DNA of 64,000 bases from Pseudomonas azerbaijanoccidentalis (GCF_019145495.1 NZ_JAHSTU010000003.1:698139-762138); one strand, 5' to 3'; counted from the stretch's first letter, positions 1 to 9,360 are shown. The notes: generated from the sequence alone by a model not told the origin. Numbers and translations are program-made.

Positions 1-496
1 GCTCTTCGGCCTTGGCCGAGGTGCGGTTGCTGATTACCAGTTCTTGAATATCTTCGGCGAGCAACGCATGGGCGATACCGGTCGCCGCGCCACCTGCCCC
101 TAGCAGCAGCACACGCTTGTTATGAAGGGCATGGCCTTGTTTTTTCAGGCCCCCGACAAAGCCGTTGCCATCGAACATACGACCGCTGAAGCGCCCGTCA
201 GGCAGACGTTTTGCAACGTTGCACACGTTGAGCAGACTCGCTGTGCCTTTGAGTTCATCGCACAACTTTGCGACCTCCAGTTTGTGCGGAACAGTGACGA
301 TCACTCCCGCCAGGTTTTCGATCCCGCGTAAACCTTCCCATGCGGTGGCCAGGTTGGCGGGCGAAACTTCCCAGGGCACGAGCACGCCGTCATAGCCAAG
401 GCGTTCCAGCAATGGGTTGAAAAACTCGGGAGTGCGCAGGTGTTTCGCCGGGTAAGTGAGATGAACGACGACTCGGGTTTTACCGCTTACAGGCAT
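1..496 (-). CDS. Shikimate dehydrogenase-like protein, C-terminal part cut off by window edge (copy 1)
   Basis: An NADP-dependent oxidoreductase of the AroE / shikimate-5-dehydrogenase-like family. The visible part runs from Met at 496 through the substrate domain (TVPHKLEVAKLCDE, with the family lysine) to the Rossmann motif GAGGAATG and the NRT dinucleotide-contact region. It is read in one frame without stops and matches the intact copy at 29442-30242 almost residue for residue. It starts 45 nt after the stop of the GMC oxidoreductase on the same strand, so the two are probably cotranscribed. Its place in a catabolic cluster, and the second copy, argue against a housekeeping role in aromatic amino acid synthesis. 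The substrate is unknown; a quinate-, shikimate- or other polyol-like compound is only an inference. Confidence 0.85.
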   Translation of the reverse strand, partial: MPVSGKTRVVVHLTYPAKHLRTPEFFNPLLERLGYDGVLVPWEVSPANLATAWEGLRGIENLAGVIVTVPHKLEVAKLCDELKGTASLLNVCNVAKRLPDGRFSGRMFDGNGFVGGLKKQGHALHNKRVLLLGAGGAATGIAHALLAEDIQELVISNRTSAKAEE

Positions 497-541
497 TACG
501 AAATTCCTATTTCAATGGTGGATAGCGGCGAGTGGCAAGGG

Positions 542-2140
542 CTATAAGCGGGCGGCTGCCAACGCGTATCGCCCGAGAATCATGTCCGCGGCTTTTTCAC
601 CAATCATTATGGACGGTGCGTTGGTATTGCCGGAGATCAGATTGGGCATGATCGAGGCATCGACCACCCGCAGATTGCACAGGCCGCGAACGCGCAACTC
701 AGGGTCTACGACGGCCATCTCGTCGTCACCCATCTTGCACGTGCCCACCGGGTGGTAAACGGTCTTGGCGCGCTGGCCGATGTAACTCAGCAATGCTTCA
801 TCGCTGCGTACGTTCAATCCAGGAAAGACCTCTTCACCGGCGTATTTGCGCATCGCCGGTTGGGCGAGAATTTCGCGTGAAAGGTTCAAGCCTTTGATCG
901 CTACACGGCGATCTTCTGGATGGGCGAAATAGTGTGGATCAATGCACGGTGGCGTGTCGGTCTTACTGTCGGTCAGACGGATCTCGCCACGGCTCATGGG
1001 GCGCAATACGCAGGTATTGATAGTTGCGCCGGGCTTTTTGATCGTGTCCTGATCGAGGTCGAAAAACACGATAGGCACGAAATGCATCTGAGCGTTTGGC
1101 CGTTCTTGCGCGTTGTCGGTGTTGACGAAAGCACAGGCTTCGGTGACATTCGAACTCACCGGACCACTGCCAAACATCAGGTATTGCAGGCCATTCTTGA
1201 CGGTGTTGAAGGCGTTGTCCTGGCCGTAGTAACCATACTTGCCATGGCAGTAGGCGATGGTGCCGACTTCCGCATGGTCTTGCAGGTTCTGACCAACGCC
1301 GGGTAAGGCATGCAGCAAGGGAATGCCATGGCGTTCAAGTTCCTCGGCCGGACCGATACCGGAAAGCATCAACAGCTTGGGTGACTGAATAGCGCCAGCG
1401 CTGAGAATCACTTCTTTACTGCAACGCGTCTGCACCACCTGGCCTTTGTGTGTGTACTCAACCCCCACCGCTTGATTGCCTTCAATCAGGACTCGTTGCA
1501 CGGTGGCGTCGGTGATGATCGTCAGGCGATCAGACTTTTCAGCCTCGCGCAGATAAGCCACAGCCGCACTGCAACGGCGATTGTTGCGAGCGGTGATCTG
1601 GTTGAAGCCGACGCCGTTCTGGCGTTCACCGTTGAAATCTGCTGTGAAGGGAATACCGGCCTGCTGCGCAGCACGCACAAATCCGCGAGACAGTTCGCAA
1701 ACCTGCTTGAGGTCTGAGACACCTAGCGGGCCGCCCGTTGCGTGATAGCGGTTATCGAAGCGTTCATTGTCTTCGGCGCGTTTGAAGTAAGGCAGTACTT
1801 CGCGATAAGACCAACCATTGCAGCCGCTGCTTGCCCAGTCGTCGTAATCCTCTTGCTGGCCGCGGATATAGATTAACGCATTCACTGAGCTTCCTCCCCC
1901 CAGTACCCGACCCTGAGGAAGAATTCGTTTGCGCCCGTCCATGGCGGTTTGTGGTTGAGTTTCGTGGCGTGAAAGCATTGGGCTGGACAGCAGTCGGGTG
2001 AAACCTGCGGGGATGTGGATCAGCGGATGGGTATCTCTCGGCCCGGCTTCAATTAGTAGAACCGATGCGCCAGCCTCGATCAATCGGCCGGTCAACGCGC
2101 AGCCGGCGGACCCGCCTCCAATGACAACGTAATCGTGCAT
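542..2140 (-). CDS. GMC-family FAD-dependent alcohol oxidoreductase (choline dehydrogenase-like)
   Basis: A flavoprotein of the glucose-methanol-choline family that oxidises a primary or secondary alcohol. The FAD-binding motif [10 protein letters not shown] is at residues 5-14, the GMC signature GRVLGGGSSVNALIYIRG follows, and the catalytic His lies in HPVGTCKMG near residue 463 with the Asn of GNTNAPS about 42 residues later. Length is 532 aa, normal for the family. I place the start at 2140, where GGAGAG sits six bases upstream; the open frame runs 11 codons further without a good ribosome site. It diverges from the glycerol-dehydrogenase-like gene across an AT-rich palindrome and precedes the AroE-like gene. 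A paralogue lies at 57463-59118. The substrate alcohol cannot be named. Confidence 0.88.
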   Translation of the reverse strand: MHDYVVIGGGSAGCALTGRLIEAGASVLLIEAGPRDTHPLIHIPAGFTRLLSSPMLSRHETQPQTAMDGRKRILPQGRVLGGGSSVNALIYIRGQQEDYDDWASSGCNGWSYREVLPYFKRAEDNERFDNRYHATGGPLGVSDLKQVCELSRGFVRAAQQAGIPFTADFNGERQNGVGFNQITARNNRRCSAAVAYLREAEKSDRLTIITDATVQRVLIEGNQAVGVEYTHKGQVVQTRCSKEVILSAGAIQSPKLLMLSGIGPAEELERHGIPLLHALPGVGQNLQDHAEVGTIAYCHGKYGYYGQDNAFNTVKNGLQYLMFGSGPVSSNVTEACAFVNTDNAQERPNAQMHFVPIVFFDLDQDTIKKPGATINTCVLRPMSRGEIRLTDSKTDTPPCIDPHYFAHPEDRRVAIKGLNLSREILAQPAMRKYAGEEVFPGLNVRSDEALLSYIGQRAKTVYHPVGTCKMGDDEMAVVDPELRVRGLCNLRVVDASIMPNLISGNTNAPSIMIGEKAADMILGRYALAAARL

Positions 2141-2174
2141 GTATCTCTCCAGACGGTGATTTCTTGTTTTCATA

Positions 2175-2186
2175 CATCATATATTC
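2175..2186. promoter_or_regulatory. Half-site of the GntR-type ATGATATAT motif
   Basis: CATCATATATTC contains ATCATATAT, one half of the palindrome seen at 28670 and 2267. It lies about 35 bp upstream of the GMC oxidoreductase start, so it could serve the leftward promoter of this divergent region. Assignment to the local GntR regulators is inference. Confidence 0.4.
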
Positions 2187-2266
2187 TACGCGCCCCCGCG
2201 CGTCAACCCAGGTGATTTCGCGCAGACGGGTGAGACAGAAAAACGGTTGAAAGTAAAAAATAAAAT

Positions 2267-2278
2267 ATGATATATCAT
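2267..2278. promoter_or_regulatory. Perfect 12-bp palindrome ATGATATATCAT, putative GntR operator
   Basis: ATGATATATCAT is its own reverse complement and lies in the divergent gap between the GMC oxidoreductase (start 2140) and the glycerol-dehydrogenase-like gene (start 2352). Related motifs occur upstream of the second glycerol-dehydrogenase-like gene (28670), between the AroE-like and GntR genes (30270, 30346) and before GntR copy 1 (10443). FCD-type GntR regulators usually bind short palindromes near the promoter. That these sites bind the two GntR proteins here is inference from recurrence and position. Confidence 0.6.
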
Positions 2279-2351
2279 CAGTCCGTTGGGTAAAGAACTT
2301 CCCGGACACGTCCTCAAATCAATAACAAAAAGCCTCCACGAAGAGGCAAGG

Positions 2352-3515
2352 ATGAACGTTGATATGACACAGATATTTGCTGCTCCCAGCCGCTATATCC
2401 AGGGCTACAAAGAGCTAGACCGCCTTCACCGGCACGTGGCGTGGTTTGGTCGGCGGTTATTGGTGGTTACCACCCAGGGGCGCCTGGATAGCCTGAAGCA
2501 GACGCTGAGTGCCAGCTTCGAGGCTGAGCACACCCAATTGCACTACGCGATTTTTTCCGGCGAAGTGACCCGTCAGGAAATCCGGCGATTGACGACGAGC
2601 ATGAACACCTTTGAATGCGATGGGGTGATCGGCGTGGGCGGCGGCAAGGTCCTGGATGCCGCCAAGGCTGTGGCGCATCAAGCCAGGGTTCCGTTGTGTA
2701 TCGTGCCCACCATTGTTTCCAACGATGCTCCCACCAGTTCACTTTCGGTGCTGTACACCGAGGAAGGCGCATTTGACGATGTGCTGTTTTATGAGCGCAG
2801 CCCGGATGTAGTCGTGGTAGATACCTGGATCATCGCCCAGGCCCCGGTGCGGTTGCTGGTGGCCGGGATGGGGGATGCCTTATCGACCTATTTCGAAGCC
2901 CGCACCTGCGTTGAATCGTACCGGGACAATTTTCTCGGTAACGCGGGCGCCGGAATGAAGGAGGGCGGCTCCGGCGCCAAATCGACGATGACTTCCATGG
3001 CCATCGCCGAGCTGTGCTACCGAGTACTGCTTGAAGACGGAATGCAAGCCAAGCGAGCCAGTGAAAACAAATGCGTTACTAAAGCCTTCAACCGCGTGGT
3101 GGAAGCCAATGCCTTGATGAGCGGTATTGGCTTCGAGAGCAATGGCGTCGCCACTGCACACGCGGTGTATTGCGGATTCAGCGAACTGGGCAACCGCGCG
3201 ACGATGTACCACGGCGAGTACGTGGCCTTCGGAACGCTGGTGATGCTGGTGCTTGAAGGCAAATCCAGCGGTGAACTGGATGCAGTGTTGAGGTTCTGCC
3301 TGAGCATCGGTTTACCAGTCACCTTCGAAGACCTCGGCCTGGCCGATATCACCCCACACGAACTCGACTGTGTGGCACGCACCGCTGCTGACCCGAACCA
3401 GACCAGCAAGGTTGAGCCGTTTGAGGTCACTTTCGATGAAATGAAGGCTGCGCTGATCTCGGCCAGCGACCTTGGAGAACTCTATAAAAAAGGCGGTTCG
3501 TTGCGGGTGGGTTGA
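2352..3515 (+). CDS. Glycerol dehydrogenase-like iron/zinc-dependent alcohol dehydrogenase (copy 1)
   Basis: A member of the GldA branch of the iron-containing (type III) alcohol dehydrogenases, which oxidise glycerol-like polyols to ketones with NAD. The NAD-binding GVGGGKVLDAAKA, the VPTIVSNDAPTS loop and the metal-ligand regions DALSTYFEA, ATAHAVYCG and MYHGEYVAFG are all present in the usual order. Length is 387 aa. I chose the ATG at 2352 because GAGG lies just upstream; the frame is open 22 codons earlier. It leads the plus-strand operon (Fe-ADH, ALDH, ABC importer). A paralogue at 27500-28591 is shorter, lacking a glycine-rich insertion seen here (NAGAGMKEGGSGAK). The real substrate may be another polyol. 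Confidence 0.88.
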   Translation: MNVDMTQIFAAPSRYIQGYKELDRLHRHVAWFGRRLLVVTTQGRLDSLKQTLSASFEAEHTQLHYAIFSGEVTRQEIRRLTTSMNTFECDGVIGVGGGKVLDAAKAVAHQARVPLCIVPTIVSNDAPTSSLSVLYTEEGAFDDVLFYERSPDVVVVDTWIIAQAPVRLLVAGMGDALSTYFEARTCVESYRDNFLGNAGAGMKEGGSGAKSTMTSMAIAELCYRVLLEDGMQAKRASENKCVTKAFNRVVEANALMSGIGFESNGVATAHAVYCGFSELGNRATMYHGEYVAFGTLVMLVLEGKSSGELDAVLRFCLSIGLPVTFEDLGLADITPHELDCVARTAADPNQTSKVEPFEVTFDEMKAALISASDLGELYKKGGSLRVG

Positions 3516-3554
3516 GCCGGTTTGCAACGCAGAGCCACAACAAAAGGTGAACTG

Positions 3555-4727
3555 ATGAAAGCATTTCAGGCAAATCTCCCGGTCACACTCGATTTCGAGG
3601 CCGGGGCAATCAGACACATGGGTGAAAAGGTCGAGCCATTCGGAAAAAAAGTCTTCCTGATGGTGGACCCATTTCTTCAGGGCAGTGACCTTGTTGCACA
3701 AATTACCAGCAGTTTTGCCGAGCACGACATCGAGTATCTCGAGTTCTACGATATCGTGCCCAACCCTCGACATACCACGATCGATCGTGCCGTTGAGCTT
3801 GTCCGCGAAGCGGGTTGTGATGTCGTGGTGGCGGTCGGTGGCGGCAGTGCCATTGACTCAGCAAAAGCGGTTGCCCTCGTTGCCGTACATGGTGGTTATT
3901 GCTGGGATTACACCGAACGCCTGGGCGAAGTGGTGACTCGACCGCAAAGCCGCGGGTTGCCGCTGCTGGTAGTGCCGACTACCTCCGGGACTGGAACCGA
4001 AGCGACTCCTTTTGCGGTAATCAACAATCCCGAACTGGGCCTTAAGTGCGCCATCGTCAATCCGTTCATCTATCCAGATGTTGCTTTGGTCGACCCACAG
4101 ATCCTGGTTTCGAAACCAGCGAGGCTCACCGCTCTGACTGCGGTCGACACCTTTTGCCACTCGCTGGAAGCGTACATCAGTATTCACTGTACCCCTTGGG
4201 TCGAGATGGTTGCCCTGGAATCGATTCGTTTGTTTGCAACGGACGCCCAGCGCTGCGTCGAACACGGCGATGACGTTGAAGCGCGCGCACGTATGGCCTT
4301 TGCATCGACGCTCGGAGGAATGGCGATTGCAAGTGCTGGCGTAACGGTTTCCCATGCGTTGGGTCAACCGTTGGGGGCGATGACTGACGCACCCCACGGC
4401 GGTACCGTCGCGGCCAGTACGCCGTATGTGATTGGCTGGACGCTGCCGGTGTGCGCAGACAAGTTTGCCCGAGTGGCCGAGATTCTCGATCCGTCGACGC
4501 AGAGCCTCACGGAGATGGAACGAGCGCAGCGTCTGCCAGGGATTCTTGAAAAACTGTTCACCACGTTGGGCGTCACCGATACGTTCCGCAGTTATGGCCT
4601 ACAGGAACATCAGATCGATGACTTTGCGCAAACGGTATGGACCAGTTTCAACCAGGACCTGGCCTGCCACCCGAAGAAAATCACCAGCAAAGAGGAAGTC
4701 GCCGACATCATAAGAATGTGTTTTTAA
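3555..4727 (+). CDS. Iron-containing alcohol dehydrogenase
   Basis: A type III NAD(P)-dependent alcohol dehydrogenase of about 390 aa, the normal size. It shows the nucleotide loop AVGGGSAIDSAKA, the family signature VVPTTSGTGTEATPFAVI, and the metal-binding stretches VDTFCHSLEAYIS and SHALGQPLG...DAPHGGTVA carrying the His ligands. The start at 3555 has AAGGTGA upstream; an earlier ATG-less extension to 3522 is not convincing. It follows the glycerol-dehydrogenase-like gene by 39 nt, so both are likely cotranscribed. With the downstream aldehyde dehydrogenase it would convert an alcohol to an acid, or reduce an aldehyde product. The substrate is not determinable. Confidence 0.9.
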   Translation: MKAFQANLPVTLDFEAGAIRHMGEKVEPFGKKVFLMVDPFLQGSDLVAQITSSFAEHDIEYLEFYDIVPNPRHTTIDRAVELVREAGCDVVVAVGGGSAIDSAKAVALVAVHGGYCWDYTERLGEVVTRPQSRGLPLLVVPTTSGTGTEATPFAVINNPELGLKCAIVNPFIYPDVALVDPQILVSKPARLTALTAVDTFCHSLEAYISIHCTPWVEMVALESIRLFATDAQRCVEHGDDVEARARMAFASTLGGMAIASAGVTVSHALGQPLGAMTDAPHGGTVAASTPYVIGWTLPVCADKFARVAEILDPSTQSLTEMERAQRLPGILEKLFTTLGVTDTFRSYGLQEHQIDDFAQTVWTSFNQDLACHPKKITSKEEVADIIRMCF

Positions 4728-4817
4728 ACGTCGTTGTTTCACAGGCGCAGTCTTTGCCGATCGCTTGATAATCGGCGTTTAGTCTCGCGCCTGACGAAGT
4801 TCTGAAGACATTGTTTG

Positions 4818-4848
4818 ACCGACCTGTCACTTGGGTTGGCCGGTTTTT
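4818..4848 (+). terminator. Possible terminator or attenuating hairpin between Fe-ADH and ALDH
   Basis: ACCGACC pairs with GGCCGGT across a 13-nt loop, with one A-C mismatch, and TTTTT follows at once. It lies 90 bp after the Fe-ADH stop and about 55 bp before the aldehyde dehydrogenase start, so it may reduce expression of the downstream genes rather than end the operon. Confidence 0.5.
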
Positions 4849-4902
4849 GCATGCTCGAAAAACACTATGCCTACAACAAGATCAAACAGGAGACGCAACA
4901 GC

Positions 4903-6402
4903 ATGAACACTCTCGTTGATATCGCTGCGGTCCAGAAGCGTGTCGCCTCCCTGAAACTACCGGGGCAAGCATTCATCAATGGCCGTTTTGTCGACGCTTT
5001 GAGCGGCGAGACATTTGCCAACATTTCTCCACGTAACGGCCAGGTGTTGAACCACGTAGCGTCCTGCCAGGCCGAAGACGTAGACCTCACCGTCAAGGTC
5101 GCGCGCCAGGCGTTCGACAGTGGCGTGTGGTCGCAACTGGCGCCGAAGGATCGTAAGAAAGTCATGCTGCGCTTTGCAGCGCTGTTCGAGCAGCACATGA
5201 CGGAACTGGCCTTGCTCGAGACGCTGGACATGGGTAAACCAGTCTCCGAAAGTGCCGGGTTCGATGTGCATGCGGTGCTTGAGTGCCTGCAGTGGTACGC
5301 CGAGTGCTGCGACAAGGTCTATGACGAAATCGCGCCGTCTGGGGCGGGCGCGCTGGGGATGATTACCCGCGAGGCCATCGGCGTCGTCGCCGCCGTGACA
5401 CCGTGGAACTTCCCGATGTTGATGGCGATGTGGAAAGTCGCACCGGCTCTGGCGATGGGCAACTCGGTGATCCTCAAACCCGCCGAACAATCACCACTGA
5501 CAGCCTTGCGCATTGCCGAACTGGCAGCACAGGCGGGCATTCCGCCAGGCGTCTTCAACGTGCTCCCGGGTTTTGGCCCGACCGCTGGCCGTGCGCTTGG
5601 CCTGCACATGGACGTCGACACGCTGGTCTTCACAGGATCAGGTGAAGTAGGAAAATTGTTCCTGCAGTATTCGGGGCAGTCGAACATGAAACGGGTGTGG
5701 CTGGAGTGCGGAGGCAAGACCCCGAACATTATTCTCAATGACTGCCGCGATCTAGAAAGGGCCGCGACCACTGCCGCCAAATCGATGTTTTTCAATCAGG
5801 GTGAAGTTTGCGTTGCGCCATCGCGGCTGATCGTCGAGGAGGGGATTGGCGACGAGTTTGTTGCCGAAGTGTTGAAAGTTGCCCGGACCATCGCGATTGG
5901 TGATCCGCTCGATCCGGTTACGCAGTTGGGTGCCATGGTCGACAAGGCGCAGATGGATCGGGTGCTGGGTTACATCAGAAAAGGCTCCGCGGAAGGTGCA
6001 CGACTCATCCTAGGTGGCGAACGCGCCACGGGCGTATTGGCCGACGGATTTTTCATTCCACCGACGATTTTTGACAACGTCACCAACGACATGACCATCG
6101 CCCGGGAAGAAATCTTCGGTCCAGTGCTGTCAGTCATCACCGCCAAGGATCACTTGGACGCTGTGCGTATCGCCAATGATTCGCCCTATGGCCTAGCCGC
6201 AAGCCTATGGACTAACGATCTGTCGCGGGCCCACTCGATAATCCGTTCGCTGCGTGCCGGCAGTGTCTGGGTCAATTGTTTCGACGGTGGCGATATCAGC
6301 ATGCCGTTTGGTGGTTACAAGCAATCGGGCAATGGCCGCGACCGGTCGCTGCACGCGCTGGACAAGTATTCGGAGCTCAAATCCGCCTGGATCGAATTCT
6401 AG
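4903..6402 (+). CDS. NAD(P)-dependent aldehyde dehydrogenase
   Basis: A classical aldehyde dehydrogenase that oxidises an aldehyde to its carboxylic acid. It is 499 aa long with the standard order of motifs: the oxyanion-hole Asn in TPWNFP, the nucleotide loop FTGSGEVGK, the general base Glu268 in LECGGKTPN and the nucleophile Cys303 in NQGEVCVAPS, followed by EEIFGPVL and the C-terminal MPFGGYKQSGNGRD. The start at 4903 has AGGAGA 10 nt upstream. It resembles the gamma-glutamyl-aminobutyraldehyde (PuuC-like) and betaine aldehyde dehydrogenase groups, but the neighbours do not point to polyamines. The likely role is to oxidise the aldehyde made by the alcohol dehydrogenases of this cluster. 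Confidence 0.92.
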   Translation: MNTLVDIAAVQKRVASLKLPGQAFINGRFVDALSGETFANISPRNGQVLNHVASCQAEDVDLTVKVARQAFDSGVWSQLAPKDRKKVMLRFAALFEQHMTELALLETLDMGKPVSESAGFDVHAVLECLQWYAECCDKVYDEIAPSGAGALGMITREAIGVVAAVTPWNFPMLMAMWKVAPALAMGNSVILKPAEQSPLTALRIAELAAQAGIPPGVFNVLPGFGPTAGRALGLHMDVDTLVFTGSGEVGKLFLQYSGQSNMKRVWLECGGKTPNIILNDCRDLERAATTAAKSMFFNQGEVCVAPSRLIVEEGIGDEFVAEVLKVARTIAIGDPLDPVTQLGAMVDKAQMDRVLGYIRKGSAEGARLILGGERATGVLADGFFIPPTIFDNVTNDMTIAREEIFGPVLSVITAKDHLDAVRIANDSPYGLAASLWTNDLSRAHSIIRSLRAGSVWVNCFDGGDISMPFGGYKQSGNGRDRSLHALDKYSELKSAWIEF

Positions 6403-6521
6403 AGTCGGCCGGACTTTCATGGCCGCCTTCGAAACAGGTCCTGTCTGCGACAGAGACCGCGGGGGCGGCTACCTGAAAGACCCGCAACATTGTTCAAATC
6501 AGCGCACTGGAGAATAATAAT

Positions 6522-7763
6522 ATGAAGCTGTCAGCTGTCCGTTCGATCACGACTTTTACCCTGGCGACGCTTATCGGCACACACGCGTGGGCAGCCAGCA
6601 AGCATGAAATCTATAGCTTGATTCCTAACACGGCGTTATCGGGTGTGATTGATCCCGATATGCCAGATCGCACTTCGATCAACAAAGCCTTACCGCTGAA
6701 AAAAAAGGGCGAGCGTCTGCGTATTGGTTGGACTGAAATCACTCTGGGCAACCCCTGGTTTGTCTCGATGATCGACGACTCGAAAACCATCGCGAAAAAG
6801 TACAACTACGATATCGAACTACAAGTGGCTGACAGTGATGTCGCCAAGCAGAGTGCACAGGTCGATAACTTCATTACCCTGGGTGTCGATCTGATTGTGA
6901 TCGACCCTACCGATGTCCTCGGCTCGGTATCTGATATTGAGCGTGCGGTGGCTGCAGGGATTCCGGTCATTACTGTAGGTACCGCCCCGGATTCCGAGGC
7001 TCCGGTGATCACCACCAGCACGGGTAACCCTTATGGCAGTGGTTTTGAGGCCGGTAGTTATGTCGCCTCCAAGTCCGATCCGGCCAGCGTGATCAACGCG
7101 GCTATGGTCATTGGCGTGATGGGTAATTCCACGTCCGAAAGCCGAATGAACGGCATGATCTCCGGGCTCGTTTATGCCCGCTCGCAAGAGCGCAAGCTGG
7201 GTCTTTCCAAAGAAGACGCAATGCTCAAGGGCTTCAAGCTGTTCCAACAAGTCAAAGCCAAAGGCAGCTTCAGCTGGCCGGAAGGTGGCTTTAACGTGCT
7301 GGCCTGGGGACGTGGTGACTGGACCGAAGAGGGTGGTCTGGCCGCGACTGAAGATATTCTCGCGTCCCAGGGCGATAAGCTCAATTTGGTGCTGGCCGAG
7401 AACGACTTCATTGCCATCGGTGCGATCAACGCGCTGGAAAATGCCGGCAAGACAAACACCGTCATGGTCGCTTCCGGTGCAGGCAGTTTTCGGGTGGCGC
7501 TGGACTTGATCAAGCAAGGGAAATTGATGGTGAGCGCCACCAACAGTGGCTCCGAAACCGGGGTTGCCGCCATCGAGTTGATTCACCAGATCCTTGAAAA
7601 GGGCCTGGATGCCAACAACCTGCCGCTGGCGTCCTACTTCCCGGTCACTCTGATCACGCCGGACAACGTCGACACCTATATCAAGGCTGACAGCCTGCCA
7701 CCGTCCACCGACAACGTTCCACCGTTCCGTTCCATCGGGCAGATCAAAACCGCCATGAAGTGA
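6522..7763 (+). CDS. Periplasmic sugar-type substrate-binding protein of an ABC importer
   Basis: A type I periplasmic binding protein of the ribose/galactose group (Peripla_BP_4-like). An N-terminal signal peptide (residues 1-24, ending AWAAS) directs export. The fold signatures are RIGWTEITLGNPWFVSM, VDLIVIDPTDVLGS and AGIPVITVGTAP. At 413 aa it is longer than RbsB-like proteins (about 300), with about 50 extra N-terminal residues after the signal and an extended middle segment. It starts 119 nt after the ALDH with GGAG upstream and precedes the matching ATPase and permease. Its ligand is probably the substrate of the upstream dehydrogenases; no residue identifies it. Confidence 0.9.
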   Translation: MKLSAVRSITTFTLATLIGTHAWAASKHEIYSLIPNTALSGVIDPDMPDRTSINKALPLKKKGERLRIGWTEITLGNPWFVSMIDDSKTIAKKYNYDIELQVADSDVAKQSAQVDNFITLGVDLIVIDPTDVLGSVSDIERAVAAGIPVITVGTAPDSEAPVITTSTGNPYGSGFEAGSYVASKSDPASVINAAMVIGVMGNSTSESRMNGMISGLVYARSQERKLGLSKEDAMLKGFKLFQQVKAKGSFSWPEGGFNVLAWGRGDWTEEGGLAATEDILASQGDKLNLVLAENDFIAIGAINALENAGKTNTVMVASGAGSFRVALDLIKQGKLMVSATNSGSETGVAAIELIHQILEKGLDANNLPLASYFPVTLITPDNVDTYIKADSLPPSTDNVPPFRSIGQIKTAMK

Positions 7764-7779
7764 TTTAACGGTATGGAAC

Positions 7780-7818
7780 CGGTCTGTTACTGCTGTCTTT
7801 GACAGCGGTTATAGACCG
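7780..7818 (+). other. Intercistronic stem-loop between binding-protein and ATPase genes
   Basis: GCTGTC and GACAGC form a 6-bp stem over a TTT loop, and CGGTCT pairs with AGACCG outside an internal loop. It lacks a T-run. Hairpins at this spot in ABC operons commonly protect the abundant binding-protein mRNA from 3' decay; that role here is inference. Confidence 0.6.
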
Positions 7819-7848
7819 ATCAATGACAGTTTATAGACGGTGAAGAAA

Positions 7849-9360
7849 ATGAATGCGATGCACAAACCTGCCGTAGAGATGCTCGACATCTCGAAGAAAT
7901 TCGGTGGTATCAGCGCGCTGAGCAGTGCCAGTTTTTGTGCCCGTGCGGGTGAAGTCCATGCACTGATGGGTGAGAACGGCGCGGGCAAGTCAACGTTGAT
8001 GAAGATCCTTTCTGGCGCCTATGTGCGGGACGCCGGCGGGGTAAGTCTGAACGGCGAAAAAGTCGATATTCGTAAACCTGGGGATGCACTCAAACTGGGT
8101 ATTTCGATCATCTACCAGGAGTTTGCCCTGGCCCCGCACTTGTCGGTGGCCGAGAACATCTGCATAGACGATCTGGGCAAGAGCAAGGGATTTGTAGAGT
8201 GGGCTGCAATGCGCAAAAAAGCTCGGGCAATTCTGGATGAGCTGGGTTTCAGCGATATCGATGTACGCCAACCGGTCGGCAGTTTGCCGGTGGCTTACCA
8301 ACAAGCAGTCGAGATCTGCAAGGCACTGTCACGTAAATCATCGGTGCTGATTTTTGACGAACCAACCGCGGTACTCACCTCCCATGAAGCGGAGAAGCTG
8401 TTCAAAATCCTTGATGAGTTGCGCCGCAAAGGGGCATGCATTGTTTACGTCTCGCACCGCATGGATGAAATCTTCCGGATCTGCGATCGCGCCACGGTAC
8501 TCAAGGATGGCAAGACCGTAGGTACGCTGGATCTGGCCGACATTACCGAGCGCGGATTGATCGAGATGATGATCGGTCGAGAACTCAGCGACTTGTTCCC
8601 TGCGCGTAACAAGCAAATCGGGGAGGTGTTGCTGAAAGTCGAGAATCTCTGTGCCGGACGTCTGGTGCGCGATGTGAGTTTTGAGGTGCGTGCCGGTGAA
8701 GTCCTGGGTTTCTGTGGACTGGTCGGTGCAGGCCGTACAGAAACCATGCGGGCGATTTTTGGTGCCGACAAAAAAACCTCCGGCACGATTAGACTCGATG
8801 GGCAGGAAATCCACAACCAGACCCCCCGTGAAGCCATTGTCAATGGCATCGGCCTGTTGCCCGAGGATCGAAAACACCAGGGCGTGCTGCTGGAAATGTC
8901 GATCAGGGTCAACGGCGCGCTTCGCCCAGACAGTCCCTACACCGGGAACATGGGTTGGATTTCCAGCGCGCGGGAGACCCAGGGCATCGAATATTTGCGC
9001 CAGCAATTGGCGGTCAAGACTCACTCGATAGAACAGTTGGTCGGCGACCTATCGGGCGGTAACCAGCAGAAAGTCGCGTTGATGAAATGGGTTGATGCGA
9101 GGTGTCGAGTGCTGATTCTCGATGAGCCCACCCGCGGAGTGGATGTGGGCGCAAAAACTGAAATCTACCGGGTGATCAACGACCTCGCCGAACAGGGTGT
9201 AGCGATCATCATGGTGTCTTCGGAAATGATTGAAATCATCGGTATGTGTGATCGCGTGCTGGTGATGCGCGAAGGTGCGGTTGCCGGTGAACTTGCGGGC
9301 GAACGTATTAAAGAACAAGAAATGATTTGCCTGGCGATGGGAGTCGAACACCATGAGTAA
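7849..9360 (+). CDS. Sugar ABC transporter ATP-binding protein (RbsA/XylG type, two NBDs)
   Basis: The cytoplasmic ATPase of a ribose-type importer with two fused nucleotide-binding domains. NBD1 has Walker A GENGAGKST near residues 41-49 and Walker B SSVLIFDEPTAVL. NBD2 has the usual degenerate loop GLVGAGRTET, signature LSGGNQQKV and Walker B VLILDEPTRGVD. Length is 503 aa from the ATG at 7849; a GTG three codons earlier and an ATG three codons later are alternatives, but GGTGA sits best for 7849. The gene follows the binding protein across a hairpin and overlaps the permease by 8 nt, so translation is likely coupled. Confidence 0.92.
   Translation: MNAMHKPAVEMLDISKKFGGISALSSASFCARAGEVHALMGENGAGKSTLMKILSGAYVRDAGGVSLNGEKVDIRKPGDALKLGISIIYQEFALAPHLSVAENICIDDLGKSKGFVEWAAMRKKARAILDELGFSDIDVRQPVGSLPVAYQQAVEICKALSRKSSVLIFDEPTAVLTSHEAEKLFKILDELRRKGACIVYVSHRMDEIFRICDRATVLKDGKTVGTLDLADITERGLIEMMIGRELSDLFPARNKQIGEVLLKVENLCAGRLVRDVSFEVRAGEVLGFCGLVGAGRTETMRAIFGADKKTSGTIRLDGQEIHNQTPREAIVNGIGLLPEDRKHQGVLLEMSIRVNGALRPDSPYTGNMGWISSARETQGIEYLRQQLAVKTHSIEQLVGDLSGGNQQKVALMKWVDARCRVLILDEPTRGVDVGAKTEIYRVINDLAEQGVAIIMVSSEMIEIIGMCDRVLVMREGAVAGELAGERIKEQEMICLAMGVEHHE

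Noticed and set aside
6819..7586. A 255-residue minus-strand frame
   Set aside because: Antisense to the binding-protein gene; no ribosome site or motifs.
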